A stretch of DNA of 54,750 nucleotides from Planctomycetota bacterium (GTDB taxonomy: Bacteria > Planctomycetota > Phycisphaerae > Phycisphaerales > SM1A02): positions 1-54,750 of the forward strand of contig JAAERN010000152.1 of the NCBI GenBank assembly GCA_024230295.1, given 5' to 3'. Positions 8,861 to 17,955 of the stretch are shown here, piece by piece (the first letter of the stretch is position 1; each line of letters opens with the position of its first letter). The notes under the pieces are model-generated. The model worked only from the letters and a program-made list of their open reading frames with translations. It did no database searches and had not been told where the DNA came from. The position numbers were made by a program, and so were the translations under genes.

Positions 8861-9480
8861 GTGAAGTGTTCCTCTTGGTCGGGGACGGACATGAAGTCAC
8901 TCGGCGTGTCGGAGATGACTCGGTTGCCCTGAACCTGAAGACCTCTCTCGAACTGCTTCAATCGTGCTGCGACTGAGCCATCGACAAGCGTGTCTCCGAT
9001 GCGGATCTTGATACCGCCGATGAGCGAGGCATCGGTCCAGGCGTGAAGTACTGGCTCCTTGCCGAGAATCTCATGCAGTCTGCTGCTGAGCAACTTCTGG
9101 CTATCGGCGTCGAGCGATACCGCAGTCCACGCGTCAACTTCGATGCGTCCCCATGCCTCTTGGACCATTTCATCAAAGGCCGCATGAATAGTCTCAATCC
9201 GTCCGATCCGGCCATTGGTATTCAGGACGAGCATGAAACGGAGTACCAGATCGGTGACTCGGTCTGCAAAGATTGTCTTGATACCAAGTGCGCGTCGGGC
9301 TGTATCGATTACGGGAGAATCAAGATACTCGCGGAAGTTGGTGTCACTTCGGACCAGTTCGCACACCTGCTCCAACTCGTCTGCGACCTCTAGGATCTTG
9401 TCCCGTCCCCCAGCCTCATTACAGAGGTCAAACAGGCTTCGGGCGTAGATACGGGCCAGGGTGTCGGTCTGGGCGGGCAT
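8857..9480 (-). CDS. atpH: ATP synthase F1 subunit delta
   Basis: Delta (OSCP-like) subunit, which links the top of the F1 head to the b-subunit stator. The N-terminus DTLARIYARSLFDLC is the typical opening helix of the six-helix domain. The C-terminal signature is visible as SLIGGIKIRIGDTLVDGSVAARLKQF. At 207 residues it is somewhat longer than the usual 175-185. It begins 17 bases after atpF and shares a GTGA overlap with the SIMPL-domain gene downstream. Its place between atpF and atpA matches the standard operon order apart from that insertion. Confidence 0.95.
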   Translation of the reverse strand: MPAQTDTLARIYARSLFDLCNEAGGRDKILEVADELEQVCELVRSDTNFREYLDSPVIDTARRALGIKTIFADRVTDLVLRFMLVLNTNGRIGRIETIHAAFDEMVQEAWGRIEVDAWTAVSLDADSQKLLSSRLHEILGKEPVLHAWTDASLIGGIKIRIGDTLVDGSVAARLKQFERGLQVQGNRVISDTPSDFMSVPDQEEHFT

Positions 9481-9497
9481 GGTCGAATCTCGATTAC

Positions 9498-10028
9498 TCA
9501 GCCAGCGTTGGCCTGAGCAAACTCCTGAAGGGTGCGGTCAACCAGATCGCGCTGGTCATCCGCCGAAATTTCACGCTCGAGAATCCGTCCGGCAATGGCC
9601 GACGAGATATCTGCAGCGTGAGCGTTGATGTCCTTGATGGCCGCCTCACGGGCGGTATCGATTTCCCTGTGGGCTTGTACCCGCAGTGAACTCAGCTCGG
9701 CCTCCGCCTTGGCGCGAAGGTCAGCCGCGGCTTGCTCGGCACCGGCACGTGCTTTGGCGATCAGTTCATTCGACTCGACGCGGGCAGCACGAAGTGCATC
9801 TTCTTGCTGCCGCAGCGCGTCCGCAGCCTCAGCCCGGGCGGCCTCGGCACGTTCGATTTCACCGCGGATCTTCTGATCACGCTCATCCAGCCCGGTCAAA
9901 ATCTTGGGCCAGACCAGAACGGCGGCAACGCCGAAGAAAATCAGAAAGACAACGACCGTCGTGACGAGCGTCAACCATTCAACTTGAACGGGGTTCGCTC
10001 CCGCTTCGGATGCAAGAATGTGCAGCAT
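9498..10028 (-). CDS. atpF: ATP synthase Fo subunit b
   Basis: Peripheral stalk subunit b of Fo. One membrane helix (about residues 18-40, LVTTVVVFLIFFGVAAVLVW) is followed by a long charged, Ala- and Glu-rich coiled coil to the C-terminus, in which AHREIDTAREAAIKDINAHA is typical. I choose the ATG at 10028 because TGGAG lies 7 bases before it, giving 176 residues. A further ATG at 10055 lies inside a strong intercistronic hairpin and is unlikely to be used. There is only one b-type gene here, as in non-photosynthetic bacteria with a b2 homodimer. The synthesis rate relative to subunit c may be set by that hairpin. Confidence 0.95.
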   Translation of the reverse strand: MLHILASEAGANPVQVEWLTLVTTVVVFLIFFGVAAVLVWPKILTGLDERDQKIRGEIERAEAARAEAADALRQQEDALRAARVESNELIAKARAGAEQAAADLRAKAEAELSSLRVQAHREIDTAREAAIKDINAHAADISSAIAGRILEREISADDQRDLVDRTLQEFAQANAG

Positions 10029-10052
10029 CGCGTCGCTCCAGAAGTGCATGCA

Positions 10053-10083
10053 CATTCCTTCGGGGTGATTCCCCGAAGGAATG
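10053..10083 (-). other. Perfect 13-bp intercistronic stem-loop between atpE and atpF
   Basis: Thirteen uninterrupted base pairs close a five-base loop (stem 10053-10065 with 10071-10083). It lies in the gap between the atpE stop and the atpF start. No T run follows on the minus strand, so it looks like an RNA-stabilising or processing hairpin rather than a full terminator. It could help keep subunit c more abundant than subunit b. Confidence 0.8.
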
Positions 10084-10099
10084 CGTCATGCGAACTTGA

Positions 10100-10597
<498 letters not shown>

Positions 10598-11527
10598 TTA
10601 GTGAGCCAAGGCCCCTTCGGGGGCATGAGACTCGTCATGTTCCTCGTGCTCTTCGTGATGGTGTGTCATCTGACCGATGAACACCGTCGTAAGGAACATG
10701 AAGATGAAAGCTTGAAGGAATGCGACGAACAGTTCCAAGAAACTGATTGGAATCGCCGCAATGATGGATATCAGAGAAATGCTGCCCGATGTGACCCAGT
10801 TCATGGTGCTGGCGTAGGCCATGGTGCCAAAGGATGCGAGCACGGCCATCAGGGTGTGACCGGCGACCATGTTGGCGAACAGACGAATGGCCAGAGCAAC
10901 CGGCTTGATGAACAGGCCGAGGAGTTCGACTGGCAGCATGATCGGAAGCAGATAAAGCGGAGCACCACCAGTGAGGTGGCTTGCCCAGCCCTTGACGCCA
11001 AGCGATCGGAAGCCTTGATACTGGATGGCGACGAACGATATCAGTGCCAGTCCAAGCGTGACTGCGAGATTGGCTGTGGCGGTGCCGCCGAACAACATCC
11101 AGCGATCATCGGGTGAATTAAGTCCGGTGACGGCATGTTGCAAATCAAGTGTCGGTACAAGGCCGAGCAGATTGCATGTCAGAATGAAGAAGAAGAGCGA
11201 GAGCAGGAAGGGCAGAAATCGCCGCGTATCTGCCCCGAGGATCGGTCGGATGGCGTTCTCAATGAGGTACATCGAAATGACTTCGATGAGTTGAGCGAAT
11301 CTACCTCTCGTGAGATGTCGGTCGGTACCCAGATCTTCTTTCCCCGTCTTGATGGCAGCGGCGGCCCATAGCAGTACGGCCATACCGATAAGCCCCGCCA
11401 CGACGAGCGTGATCATGTGCATGCTCAGACTGCCGTGAATCCACGGAACCTTCTGATCAATGATGTGGTGAATCGGGTTGTCGGACGCCAGCAGGTGGAT
11501 CATCGGTAGTTTGGGGCTCGGGAACAC
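10598..11527 (-). CDS. atpB: ATP synthase Fo subunit a
   Basis: Subunit a, the membrane channel that passes ions to the c ring. Several transmembrane helices are clear, and the essential Arg lies in the conserved helix as ALAIRLFANMVAGH. FLELFVAFLQAFIFMFLTTVFIG is the typical last helix. At 309 residues it is longer than the E. coli protein (271). The extra length is partly a long N-terminal part and partly a His/Glu-rich tail (HHHEEHEEHDESH) that could bind metal or sense pH (inference). The reading frame begins with GTG at 11527; an ATG at 11503 (MIHLLASDN) is an equally plausible start. It follows the two small AtpI/AtpZ-like genes. Confidence 0.95.
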   Translation of the reverse strand: MFPSPKLPMIHLLASDNPIHHIIDQKVPWIHGSLSMHMITLVVAGLIGMAVLLWAAAAIKTGKEDLGTDRHLTRGRFAQLIEVISMYLIENAIRPILGADTRRFLPFLLSLFFFILTCNLLGLVPTLDLQHAVTGLNSPDDRWMLFGGTATANLAVTLGLALISFVAIQYQGFRSLGVKGWASHLTGGAPLYLLPIMLPVELLGLFIKPVALAIRLFANMVAGHTLMAVLASFGTMAYASTMNWVTSGSISLISIIAAIPISFLELFVAFLQAFIFMFLTTVFIGQMTHHHEEHEEHDESHAPEGALAH

Positions 11528-11572
11528 AGTCCCTAGAAAGTCACCTGAAGTTGAAGAGCCGTTCGGGGCCGC

Positions 11573-11989
11573 TCAATGTGCTTCCCGCTTGAACCGGCGG
11601 GCAGCAATTATGGTCTCGCCGATGAGTACGGGAACGAGTCCCGCAAGCGCGCCGATGAGCAGAGGGCCCGCCGGCAGGCGAGCCGCAAAGTATAGCAGCA
11701 GGCAGACTCCAATGGTGCCGACGATGCGACCTGTGGAGGCGGCCACAAGCAGCCCGCCCCACAACAGGATGGGCCGTGGCTTCCATGGCCGGAGCACGAG
11801 AACAACGGCACCCGACACGACCCCGGTGACACCAATCGCAAGCAGCCCAGGCCCAAGTGCCGAGTCTCCCCAGGAACCAAACTGGCACACAATCAGCCAT
11901 ATGACCGCTACTGCCGCTGGAGCTCCGAACGCAACGCCGAAGAGCGCCTTCCCAGGGAGCGCGATAGCTGGTTGAAGATCCCCACTCAT
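11573..11989 (-). CDS. Small membrane protein at the AtpI position of the atp operon
   Basis: Protein of 138 residues with about four hydrophobic helices (near 13-35, 45-65, 74-98 and 104-126) and a short basic C-terminus. It overlaps the preceding atpZ-like gene as ATGA and precedes atpB by some 45 bases, the place where atpI or a similar assembly factor is usually found. AtpI-type proteins assist c-ring assembly or Mg2+ supply, and that role is inferred here from place and topology, since I see no diagnostic motif. Reading frames on other registers of the same stretch lack these hydrophobic patterns and are disregarded. Confidence 0.7.
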   Translation of the reverse strand: MSGDLQPAIALPGKALFGVAFGAPAAVAVIWLIVCQFGSWGDSALGPGLLAIGVTGVVSGAVVLVLRPWKPRPILLWGGLLVAASTGRIVGTIGVCLLLYFAARLPAGPLLIGALAGLVPVLIGETIIAARRFKREAH

Positions 11990-12246
11990 CGGTCTCGCCG
12001 CTCCTTCTCAAGCCGTCGATTTTCTGCCATTGCGGAGTGAATAAAGCCGGTCATTCCCACCAGAACCCCGGCGACCGCCCCCACGATGATCCACGTTCGC
12101 TCAAAGCCAAATGCCCAATCGGCCAGCCAGCCCAGCAGCGTGCCGGCGACGACTTCGGTGGTCAGCGTGAATCCCATGGCCGAGAGTCGCCAGAGACGAT
12201 TTTGATCGTCCGGGCTGCCATTTCGCTTACCTGTGGGGAGAACCAT
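11986..12246 (-). CDS. AtpZ/AtpI-family protein (F1Fo accessory subunit)
   Basis: Short protein of 86 residues with two membrane helices (about 24-46 and 50-70) joined by a short turn with ADWAFGFERT. It resembles the AtpZ/AtpI family (putative F0F1-ATPase subunit), whose members commonly sit in front of atpB, support ATP synthase assembly and have been linked to divalent-cation transport. It starts only 9 bases after the nuoI stop codon and overlaps the next gene as ATGA. This ties the NADH dehydrogenase subunit and the ATP synthase into one probable transcript. A second in-frame ATG at residue 24 would remove the polar N-terminus. Confidence 0.75.
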   Translation of the reverse strand: MVLPTGKRNGSPDDQNRLWRLSAMGFTLTTEVVAGTLLGWLADWAFGFERTWIIVGAVAGVLVGMTGFIHSAMAENRRLEKERRDR

Positions 12247-12255
12247 GCGGCGCCG

Positions 12256-12813
12256 CTACATCGGTTTCTCATCGCAGGTCTGGTCGTAGACCTGGAGGAG
12301 TTTGGTTTTGTCGAAGATCATCTCGTTACGGCTCAAGCCGACGATCTCGTATCGCGGGGTCAACTCGATGGCATCCACCGGGCAGGCCTCTTCGCACATA
12401 CCGCAGAAAATGCATCGCAACTCATCGATATCGAACTGCTTTGGGTATTTCTCCCGATCATCCCAAGGGGCTTCATCAGCGACGATGTGGATGCAGTTTG
12501 CCGGACAGGCCGTGGCGCACATGAAGCATGCGACGCATCGAACCCGTCCAGCATCATCGCGATTGAGCCGATGGACGCCGCGAAATGTCTGCTTGTACTG
12601 GCCACCTTCAAGAACGCCGTAGTGCTCTCGGCGATCCTCCGGGTACTGAAGCACCCGGATGTTCGTGGTCTTCTTCCCGTCCCGCCCAACATTGCCTAGG
12701 CAGTGGCGGAGGGTCGTTCCGAGCCCCTTGAAGACTGCAGGTAGATACAAACGATCCGCACGGCTCATGGGCGCAGGAGTGACATCAACGATCTGGTTGG
12801 GTTCAATCGACAT
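12256..12813 (-). CDS. nuoI: NADH-quinone oxidoreductase subunit I
   Basis: Ferredoxin-like subunit of respiratory complex I that carries clusters N6a and N6b between the peripheral arm and the quinone site. Two complete 4Fe-4S motifs are visible, CVACFMCATACP and CIFCGMCEEACP, spaced as in NuoI. The flanking parts (TTLRHCL at the N-terminus, QYPEDRRE, and IFDKTKLL near the C-terminus) are also NuoI-like rather than those of a free ferredoxin. Length is 185 residues. No other nuo gene is in the window. It lies directly upstream of the ATP synthase genes with a 9-base gap, so it appears to be the first gene of that operon. Confidence 0.9.
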   Translation of the reverse strand: MSIEPNQIVDVTPAPMSRADRLYLPAVFKGLGTTLRHCLGNVGRDGKKTTNIRVLQYPEDRREHYGVLEGGQYKQTFRGVHRLNRDDAGRVRCVACFMCATACPANCIHIVADEAPWDDREKYPKQFDIDELRCIFCGMCEEACPVDAIELTPRYEIVGLSRNEMIFDKTKLLQVYDQTCDEKPM

Positions 12814-12858
12814 AGAAGTCGGGATGGTACGGAATCCACGTGTTCCCTGAGTGGCCCA

Positions 12859-14457
12859 TTAACCGTTTCGCCAGAATCGAGGGTGGAAGAGCACAAGGAT
12901 GACAAACACCTCAAGCCGCCCGACGAGCATCAGGAAGCACAGGAAGACCTTGGAGGTGTCACTGAACCAGCCGTAGTTCTGGATTGCTCCGACTCGATCG
13001 AGCCCCGGGCCAACCGTACAGATGGTTGCAAGGCTTGCAGTCGCGGCGGTAGCGAAACTGCAATTCGTCGATTCTGCTTCCAGGGCCTGTAACACGACTG
13101 CCCCAATGCCTAGAAGCAGAATGGTTCCCAGAACATAGGTCACCACATTGAGTTTCTGTTCCCGGTCGATGACCTGGCCGCTGACTTTGAGGGGTCTCAC
13201 GACGTCGGGCCTAAAGAACCGCTCAAGCTCACCCCAAAGCACTCGGAGTGAAATCCAGATTCGAACAACTTTGACACCGCCAGCGGTCGAACCAGCCGAG
13301 CCACCGACGAACATCAGAACGATAATCATGGCCTTTGCTGCGAAGGGCCACAGGTCAAAATCGAAGGTGACGTAGCCGGTTGTTGTTTGTTGGGACACCA
13401 CGGTGAAGGCTGCAGCTCGGAGACTCTCACCGCCTGTTGCTGCGACCTCACTTCCATTACTCAAGACAAGTGGTTCGCCGTGCCCGACGAGGGCGGCGGT
13501 CACCAGCGCCGTGCCACCGAGCAGGCAAAGCAGATAGATTCGAAACTCTGTGTCCTTGAGCGCAGACTTCCATCGCCCCTTGAGGAATGCGAGCAGCACC
13601 GTGAAGTTTGATCCGGCGATCACCATGAACACGACCAGCACGATTTCAGCGGCAAGCGACTCGGGCCTGGCGATGCTGGCGTTGCGGGTGCTGAAGCCAC
13701 CAGTAGCGAGCGTCGTAAACGTGTGGTTTGCTGCATCGAAGAGGCTCATGCCAGTTACAAGAAGCAGGATGATTTGCGCTGCCGTAAGACCTACATAGAG
13801 TGTCCAGAGTCTCCTTGCGGTCTGTTTGATGGTTGGTCTGACGCCTTCCGGATCTGGTCCAGGGGACTCGATTCGGAAGAGTTTTTTGGCTGCGGTTCCA
13901 AGGCCGGGAAGGATGGCGACAAACAGCACGAGAATGCCAAGTCCGCCGAGCCACTGAATCAACGATCTCCAGAGGAGCAGTGAACGCGGCAATGCTTCGA
14001 TATCGGTCAGGATCGTTGCGCCGGTCGTTGTCATGCCGCTCATGGCTTCGAAGTAGCAGTCGATGACCGAGTGAAACGGGTGGTTCTCCGGAACGCCGTT
14101 CGCCAGCGTTGCCCAGACCAGGAACGGGCAGGCCGCAATGGCGGCCCCAATGACCCATGAGCCCGTGGTTACGAGTGCCGCGTCCTTGCGACTCATTCGA
14201 TAGGTTTGGCGGCTCATGGGGCCTGGTCGAATTTTCGACCTCATGGCCGCTTCAACGGATCGGTGGCCATACCACCACGCGAGCGTGCCGACAATTGCGG
14301 CAGCACCGCCGGAACCGATCAGGCTCAACTCCGCCGCATCAAGTATCAATCCGCCCTCGCCGGGAATTAGGAAGAAGATGATTCCTACCAGCGCAAGGAG
14401 CGAGCCGAGCAAGAGCCCGAGTTTGCCCCACTGGGCCAGCACGAATCGAAGATTCAC
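12859..14457 (-). CDS. trkH: Trk potassium uptake system, membrane subunit
   Basis: K+-translocating subunit of the Trk/Ktr superfamily. The protein has 532 residues with many membrane helices. The four pore loops typical of the family are readable as MSGMTTTGAT, TTLATGGFST, SQQTTTGYVT and TASLATICTVGPGL, each with the filter-type Thr/Gly. The start is GTG and overlaps the trkA stop codon as GTGA, so both subunits are made from one message in about equal amounts. Channel opening is expected to be controlled by NAD(H) or ATP binding to the TrkA partner. Confidence 0.93.
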   Translation of the reverse strand: MNLRFVLAQWGKLGLLLGSLLALVGIIFFLIPGEGGLILDAAELSLIGSGGAAAIVGTLAWWYGHRSVEAAMRSKIRPGPMSRQTYRMSRKDAALVTTGSWVIGAAIAACPFLVWATLANGVPENHPFHSVIDCYFEAMSGMTTTGATILTDIEALPRSLLLWRSLIQWLGGLGILVLFVAILPGLGTAAKKLFRIESPGPDPEGVRPTIKQTARRLWTLYVGLTAAQIILLLVTGMSLFDAANHTFTTLATGGFSTRNASIARPESLAAEIVLVVFMVIAGSNFTVLLAFLKGRWKSALKDTEFRIYLLCLLGGTALVTAALVGHGEPLVLSNGSEVAATGGESLRAAAFTVVSQQTTTGYVTFDFDLWPFAAKAMIIVLMFVGGSAGSTAGGVKVVRIWISLRVLWGELERFFRPDVVRPLKVSGQVIDREQKLNVVTYVLGTILLLGIGAVVLQALEAESTNCSFATAATASLATICTVGPGLDRVGAIQNYGWFSDTSKVFLCFLMLVGRLEVFVILVLFHPRFWRNG

Positions 14458-15803
14458 AGGGCGGCCCCGGCATCGAGCAGTGTACGTATGGCTACGGCGT
14501 CACTTGCGGTTGTGAGAACGATCATGTGCCTGCCAGCAATGATGCGCATATCACCTCCCGGTACGAACGCCTTCCCATCCTCATCTTCACAGGCCAATAC
14601 GAGTAGCGGTGGTTCTCGGTCAAGTTCCACAAGTGTGCGATTGATCAGTGGAGCAGCGTGCCCAACCCGAATGCGCATCAGCTCAAGCGTATCGTTGAAG
14701 AATCCCTCGATTCGCTCGTAGGCATGGCAGTGCAGCGCGCGACTGATGGCTTGGGCAGCAGCCTGCCGTGGATTCCAAGTGTGGTGAATTCCGAGTTCCT
14801 GCATAAGCGGCTCGAACTCGGCGTGCCGAATGACCGGCATGACGACCTCGACACCGCATCGACGAGCATAGGCACAGGCCAACATGTTCTGTTCATCGGA
14901 GCGCATCGACACAAAGGCGTCTACGCGGTCGAGATGTTCGTCATTGAATACTTCGGGCTGACCAGGATCGCTCTGTATTACGGTGATCCAGTCCAGTTTC
15001 TCGCCGAGCACTTCTGCTCGTGAGAGATCCGATTCGAAGAGGCGGATGTCGAAGTTCCGCTTTCCGAGAAAGCGGCACAGCCACACTGCTGCCGCGGGGC
15101 CCCCTGAAATCGCGATGTTCTGACGCCCATACCCGCCTGCGCAGAAGAACTGCTTTGCCGCCTGCAGGACCTTGCGTTCGGACACCAGCGTCACGATGTC
15201 CTCAGCTTCGACGGCGGTCTCGGCGGATGGTAGAAAGGCCTTCCCGTGGCGGGTGACGGCTGCGAGGCGGGCGCCTCGAGGAAGACCAAGCGACTTCAAT
15301 GGTTGTCCGATCGCAGGAGCGCGACTATTTACCTCGACCTGTTGCAATTCGATTCCGCTGCCGGCGAAGTGCTCGATGGCAATTGCAGCCGGATTGTGAA
15401 GCCGTGATGCCATCCCAGAGGCCATGGCACGATCGGGGGAGAAGAGTCGATCGACTGAGAAGACGGCCGCGTAGTCCAATTCCTCGTCCAAGAGAAACAT
15501 GCTGTGGTCGACTCGAGCGAGCGTCCGCTGCGCGCCGAGGCATGCAGCGATGTCGCAAATCACCAGATTGACTTCATCAATGTCGGTTGTAGCGATGACG
15601 GCATCAGCAGTTGCGGCGCCTGCCGCCCTTAGCGTACTTGCCGAACTTGCCGAACCTTCCACGACGGCGATGTCGAAGTGTTCTTCGAGGTAGTTCAACC
15701 GAGATTCGTCCTGATCAATGACGGTGACGCTGTCGCCACGGCCAGTCAGCATTTCGGCGGCCGCACCGCCGATATCGCCGCCACCACAGAGAATAATGTC
15801 CAT
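14454..15803 (-). CDS. trkA: Trk potassium uptake system, regulatory NAD-binding subunit
   Basis: Cytosolic RCK ring protein that gates TrkH. It has two tandem RCK modules, each an RCK_N Rossmann fold followed by an RCK_C domain. The first nucleotide-binding loop is intact (IILCGGGDIGG at the very N-terminus, with an acidic residue later at the end of the second strand). The loop of the second module is weaker (AISGGPAAAVW). I chose the ATG at 15803 because GAGGA lies 5 bases before it; an ATG four codons upstream is also in frame. Product 449 residues, matching E. coli TrkA (458). The gene is the first of a two-gene operon with trkH. Confidence 0.92.
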   Translation of the reverse strand: MDIILCGGGDIGGAAAEMLTGRGDSVTVIDQDESRLNYLEEHFDIAVVEGSASSASTLRAAGAATADAVIATTDIDEVNLVICDIAACLGAQRTLARVDHSMFLLDEELDYAAVFSVDRLFSPDRAMASGMASRLHNPAAIAIEHFAGSGIELQQVEVNSRAPAIGQPLKSLGLPRGARLAAVTRHGKAFLPSAETAVEAEDIVTLVSERKVLQAAKQFFCAGGYGRQNIAISGGPAAAVWLCRFLGKRNFDIRLFESDLSRAEVLGEKLDWITVIQSDPGQPEVFNDEHLDRVDAFVSMRSDEQNMLACAYARRCGVEVVMPVIRHAEFEPLMQELGIHHTWNPRQAAAQAISRALHCHAYERIEGFFNDTLELMRIRVGHAAPLINRTLVELDREPPLLVLACEDEDGKAFVPGGDMRIIAGRHMIVLTTASDAVAIRTLLDAGAAL

Positions 15804-16020
15804 GTCTGTCCTCATTTAGCAGCTCAACAGAGCGGCATCGCCCGCAGTGTATCCCCCAGCCATCCCAAATCGATGTGTCCGAGAACCTTGTCCTTGACGA
15901 GTGCGGCTGCGGTCTGGATACTGATATCTCAGCAGCAGCTGGCTGTGGGGCTGGCACGGATCTCTGGACGACAAATACCGTGATCGCACGACTCATTAAC
16001 GTGTGGGGAAGGACGGCCCG

Positions 16021-16356
16021 ATGGGTACAGTCACCAAGAAGGATCTGATTGATCGCATCGCGTCCGAAACCGGCCATAGAAGGGCTGATGTAAAGGGCAT
16101 CGTTCAGGCTTTTCTGGATGATGTGATCAAGGAACTCTCCGAGGGCAATCGTCTTGAGTTCCGAGACTTTGGCGTGTTCGAAACTCGCGAACGTGCGGCT
16201 CGTGTGGCGCAGAACCCGCGAACGCTTGAGCGTGTTCCTGTCCCCGCCCGCAATACGGTGAAGTTCAAGGTTGGCCGGCTGATGAAGATGGCCGTTGAAA
16301 CCGCTGATGAACAGTCGATGGACGGCACGCGGTCAAGAGGTGGTGCGGAAGTCTGA
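16021..16356 (+). CDS. HU/IHF-family DNA-bending protein
   Basis: Histone-like nucleoid protein of the HU/IHF family, which binds and bends DNA as a dimer. Typical features are TKKDLIDRIA at the start, the saddle sequence LEFRDFGVFETRERAARVAQNPRT, and the DNA-arm Pro region followed by VKFKVGRLMK. The RDFGVFETRER stretch and the Asn-Pro-Arg-Thr are closer to IHF subunits than to HU. About 111 residues from the ATG at 16021, which has an AAGGA site 7 bases upstream; an in-frame ATG at 16003 lacks one. The C-terminal tail of some 15 residues is not conserved. It lies directly ahead of dnaB. Confidence 0.9.
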   Translation: MGTVTKKDLIDRIASETGHRRADVKGIVQAFLDDVIKELSEGNRLEFRDFGVFETRERAARVAQNPRTLERVPVPARNTVKFKVGRLMKMAVETADEQSMDGTRSRGGAEV

Positions 16357-16363
16357 AACTGTG

Positions 16364-16382
16364 GGATCGCTTCTTGCGATCC
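16364..16382 (+). terminator. Short hairpin between the HU/IHF gene and dnaB
   Basis: A perfect 7-base-pair stem (GGATCGC with GCGATCC) around a TTCTT loop, just past the HU/IHF-family stop codon. The following bases contain only a short T run, so termination would be partial at best. Confidence 0.4.
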
Positions 16383-16453
16383 GGTGATCTTTGAGCGACG
16401 ATGAGATTGAGGATGAGGCGGAAGCGAGAAGCTTTTGCCCGCGGTGATGTGAC

Positions 16454-17926
16454 ATGAGCGGTTCTATGACACGGCAGGTTTCCCCACGCGACGATCAATC
16501 ATTGGCGGAACTATTCAATGCATTGCCGCCGAGCGCTCTTGAGGCGGAAATGAGTCTGATCGGCTCAGTCATTCTCGATCCGGATACTTGCGGCGATGTC
16601 ATTCAAGTCCTTCGCGGGCCGGATGATTTCTTCAGACCGACACATGCTGAACTCTGGTCAGCCATCCTGCATCTGTACGACAACCATCAGTCAGTCGACG
16701 TTGTGCAACTGCAACAATTGCTCGAAGACCGCGGCACGCTTGAGCGGGCTGGCGGGCTCGCTTACATCGTTGAGTTGGCCGACTCTGTTCCAAGTGCTGC
16801 CAATGCAGTGCATTACGCAAGAATCGTTCGCGAGAAGTCGATGGTGCGGCAACTCATTTCGGCGGCCGGTGAAATTCTGCGAGATGCCTACGGCAATCCG
16901 GAAGCGGCAACAGACTTACTCGACGAGGCGGAGCGGCGGATCTTCAAAATCGCCCAAGAGTCTGAAACCAGAAAGGCAGCTGGCCTTTCGGAATTGATTC
17001 GAGAGGCTATCGAGCGGTTGGAGCAGTCAGACGGGCAGGCACTGACCGGTGTCGGTTCGGGCTTCTCGGATCTCGACGTGCTTACCGGGGGGTTTCAGCG
17101 AGGCGAATTGATCATCCTGGCGGCGAGGCCGTCGATGGGAAAGACGGCGTTGGCGCTGAACGTGGCGGAACACATCGCCAGTCGGGGCGAGTCGGTGGGG
17201 GTCTTCAGCCTGGAAATGGCAGCGGGGCAGTTGGTTCAGCGTGTGCTGGCGAGCCGCTCGGGAGTCGACGGCGATCGCATGCGTCGCAACGCATTGCGAT
17301 CGAATGAATTCAGAGCACTGTTTGCCGCATGCGATGAATTGCGGTCGGCGCCGATGTATATCGACGACACGCCCGGTCTCACGCTGCTTCAGTTGCGTGC
17401 CAAGGCGCGGCGCATGAAACAGAAGCATGGTCTCACCGCGATCGTCATCGACTACCTGCAACTCATGACGTCCGGTCACCGTACCGAATCACGGCAACAG
17501 GAAGTCAGTGAGATCAGCCGTGGTGTCAAGGCACTCGCCCGCGAGTTGGATCTCCCGGTGCTATGTCTGAGCCAACTCAATCGAGCCGCTGAGCAGCGAG
17601 AGGGCCATCGGCCCCGCATGAGCGATCTGCGTGAGTCAGGCTCTATCGAGCAGGACGCCGACGTCGTCATGATGCTGCACCGAGAGGCGTATTACCACCG
17701 AGATGAAGAGTGGCGGGACGACAACCCCGACAAACTTAATCTCGCCGAGCTCATCATCGCTAAACAGCGAAATGGACCGACCGGGACGGTCAAACTGAAT
17801 TGGGACTCAAGGTGTACACGCTTCCAGGAATACGTTGAGGTACCCGCTAGCGGCGGGGACTCTCAGCCATGGATACCGCCACCGCCACCGCCATCTGGCG
17901 GGAGCGATGACGACTTGCCGATTTAG
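16454..17926 (+). CDS. dnaB: Replicative DNA helicase
   Basis: Hexameric 5'-3' helicase of the replication fork, loaded at the origin and active in the cytosol. The N-terminal domain begins PPSALEAEMSLIGSVI, which is diagnostic. The RecA-like C-terminal domain has the Walker A loop AARPSMGKTALAL (about residues 222-234), then GVFSLEM, the Walker B strand IVIDYLQLM, the LCLSQLNRA motif and GSIEQDADVVMML. No intein interrupts it. The last residues form a proline run followed by an acidic end (PPPPPPSGGSDDDLPI), an unusual but harmless-looking tail. Length 490 residues, slightly over the family norm of 450-470. An ATG four codons downstream is an alternative start. Confidence 0.96.
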   Translation: MSGSMTRQVSPRDDQSLAELFNALPPSALEAEMSLIGSVILDPDTCGDVIQVLRGPDDFFRPTHAELWSAILHLYDNHQSVDVVQLQQLLEDRGTLERAGGLAYIVELADSVPSAANAVHYARIVREKSMVRQLISAAGEILRDAYGNPEAATDLLDEAERRIFKIAQESETRKAAGLSELIREAIERLEQSDGQALTGVGSGFSDLDVLTGGFQRGELIILAARPSMGKTALALNVAEHIASRGESVGVFSLEMAAGQLVQRVLASRSGVDGDRMRRNALRSNEFRALFAACDELRSAPMYIDDTPGLTLLQLRAKARRMKQKHGLTAIVIDYLQLMTSGHRTESRQQEVSEISRGVKALARELDLPVLCLSQLNRAAEQREGHRPRMSDLRESGSIEQDADVVMMLHREAYYHRDEEWRDDNPDKLNLAELIIAKQRNGPTGTVKLNWDSRCTRFQEYVEVPASGGDSQPWIPPPPPPSGGSDDDLPI

Positions 17927-17955
17927 TGGCTGGTGTCAGGCCTATTGGTGGCTGG

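Noticed and set aside
11541-12011. Alternative 156-residue frame on the minus strand over the AtpI-position gene
   Set aside because: It is Arg/Trp/Cys-rich without hydrophobic pattern, whereas the frame at 11573-11989 has four membrane helices and an ATGA overlap with its neighbour.
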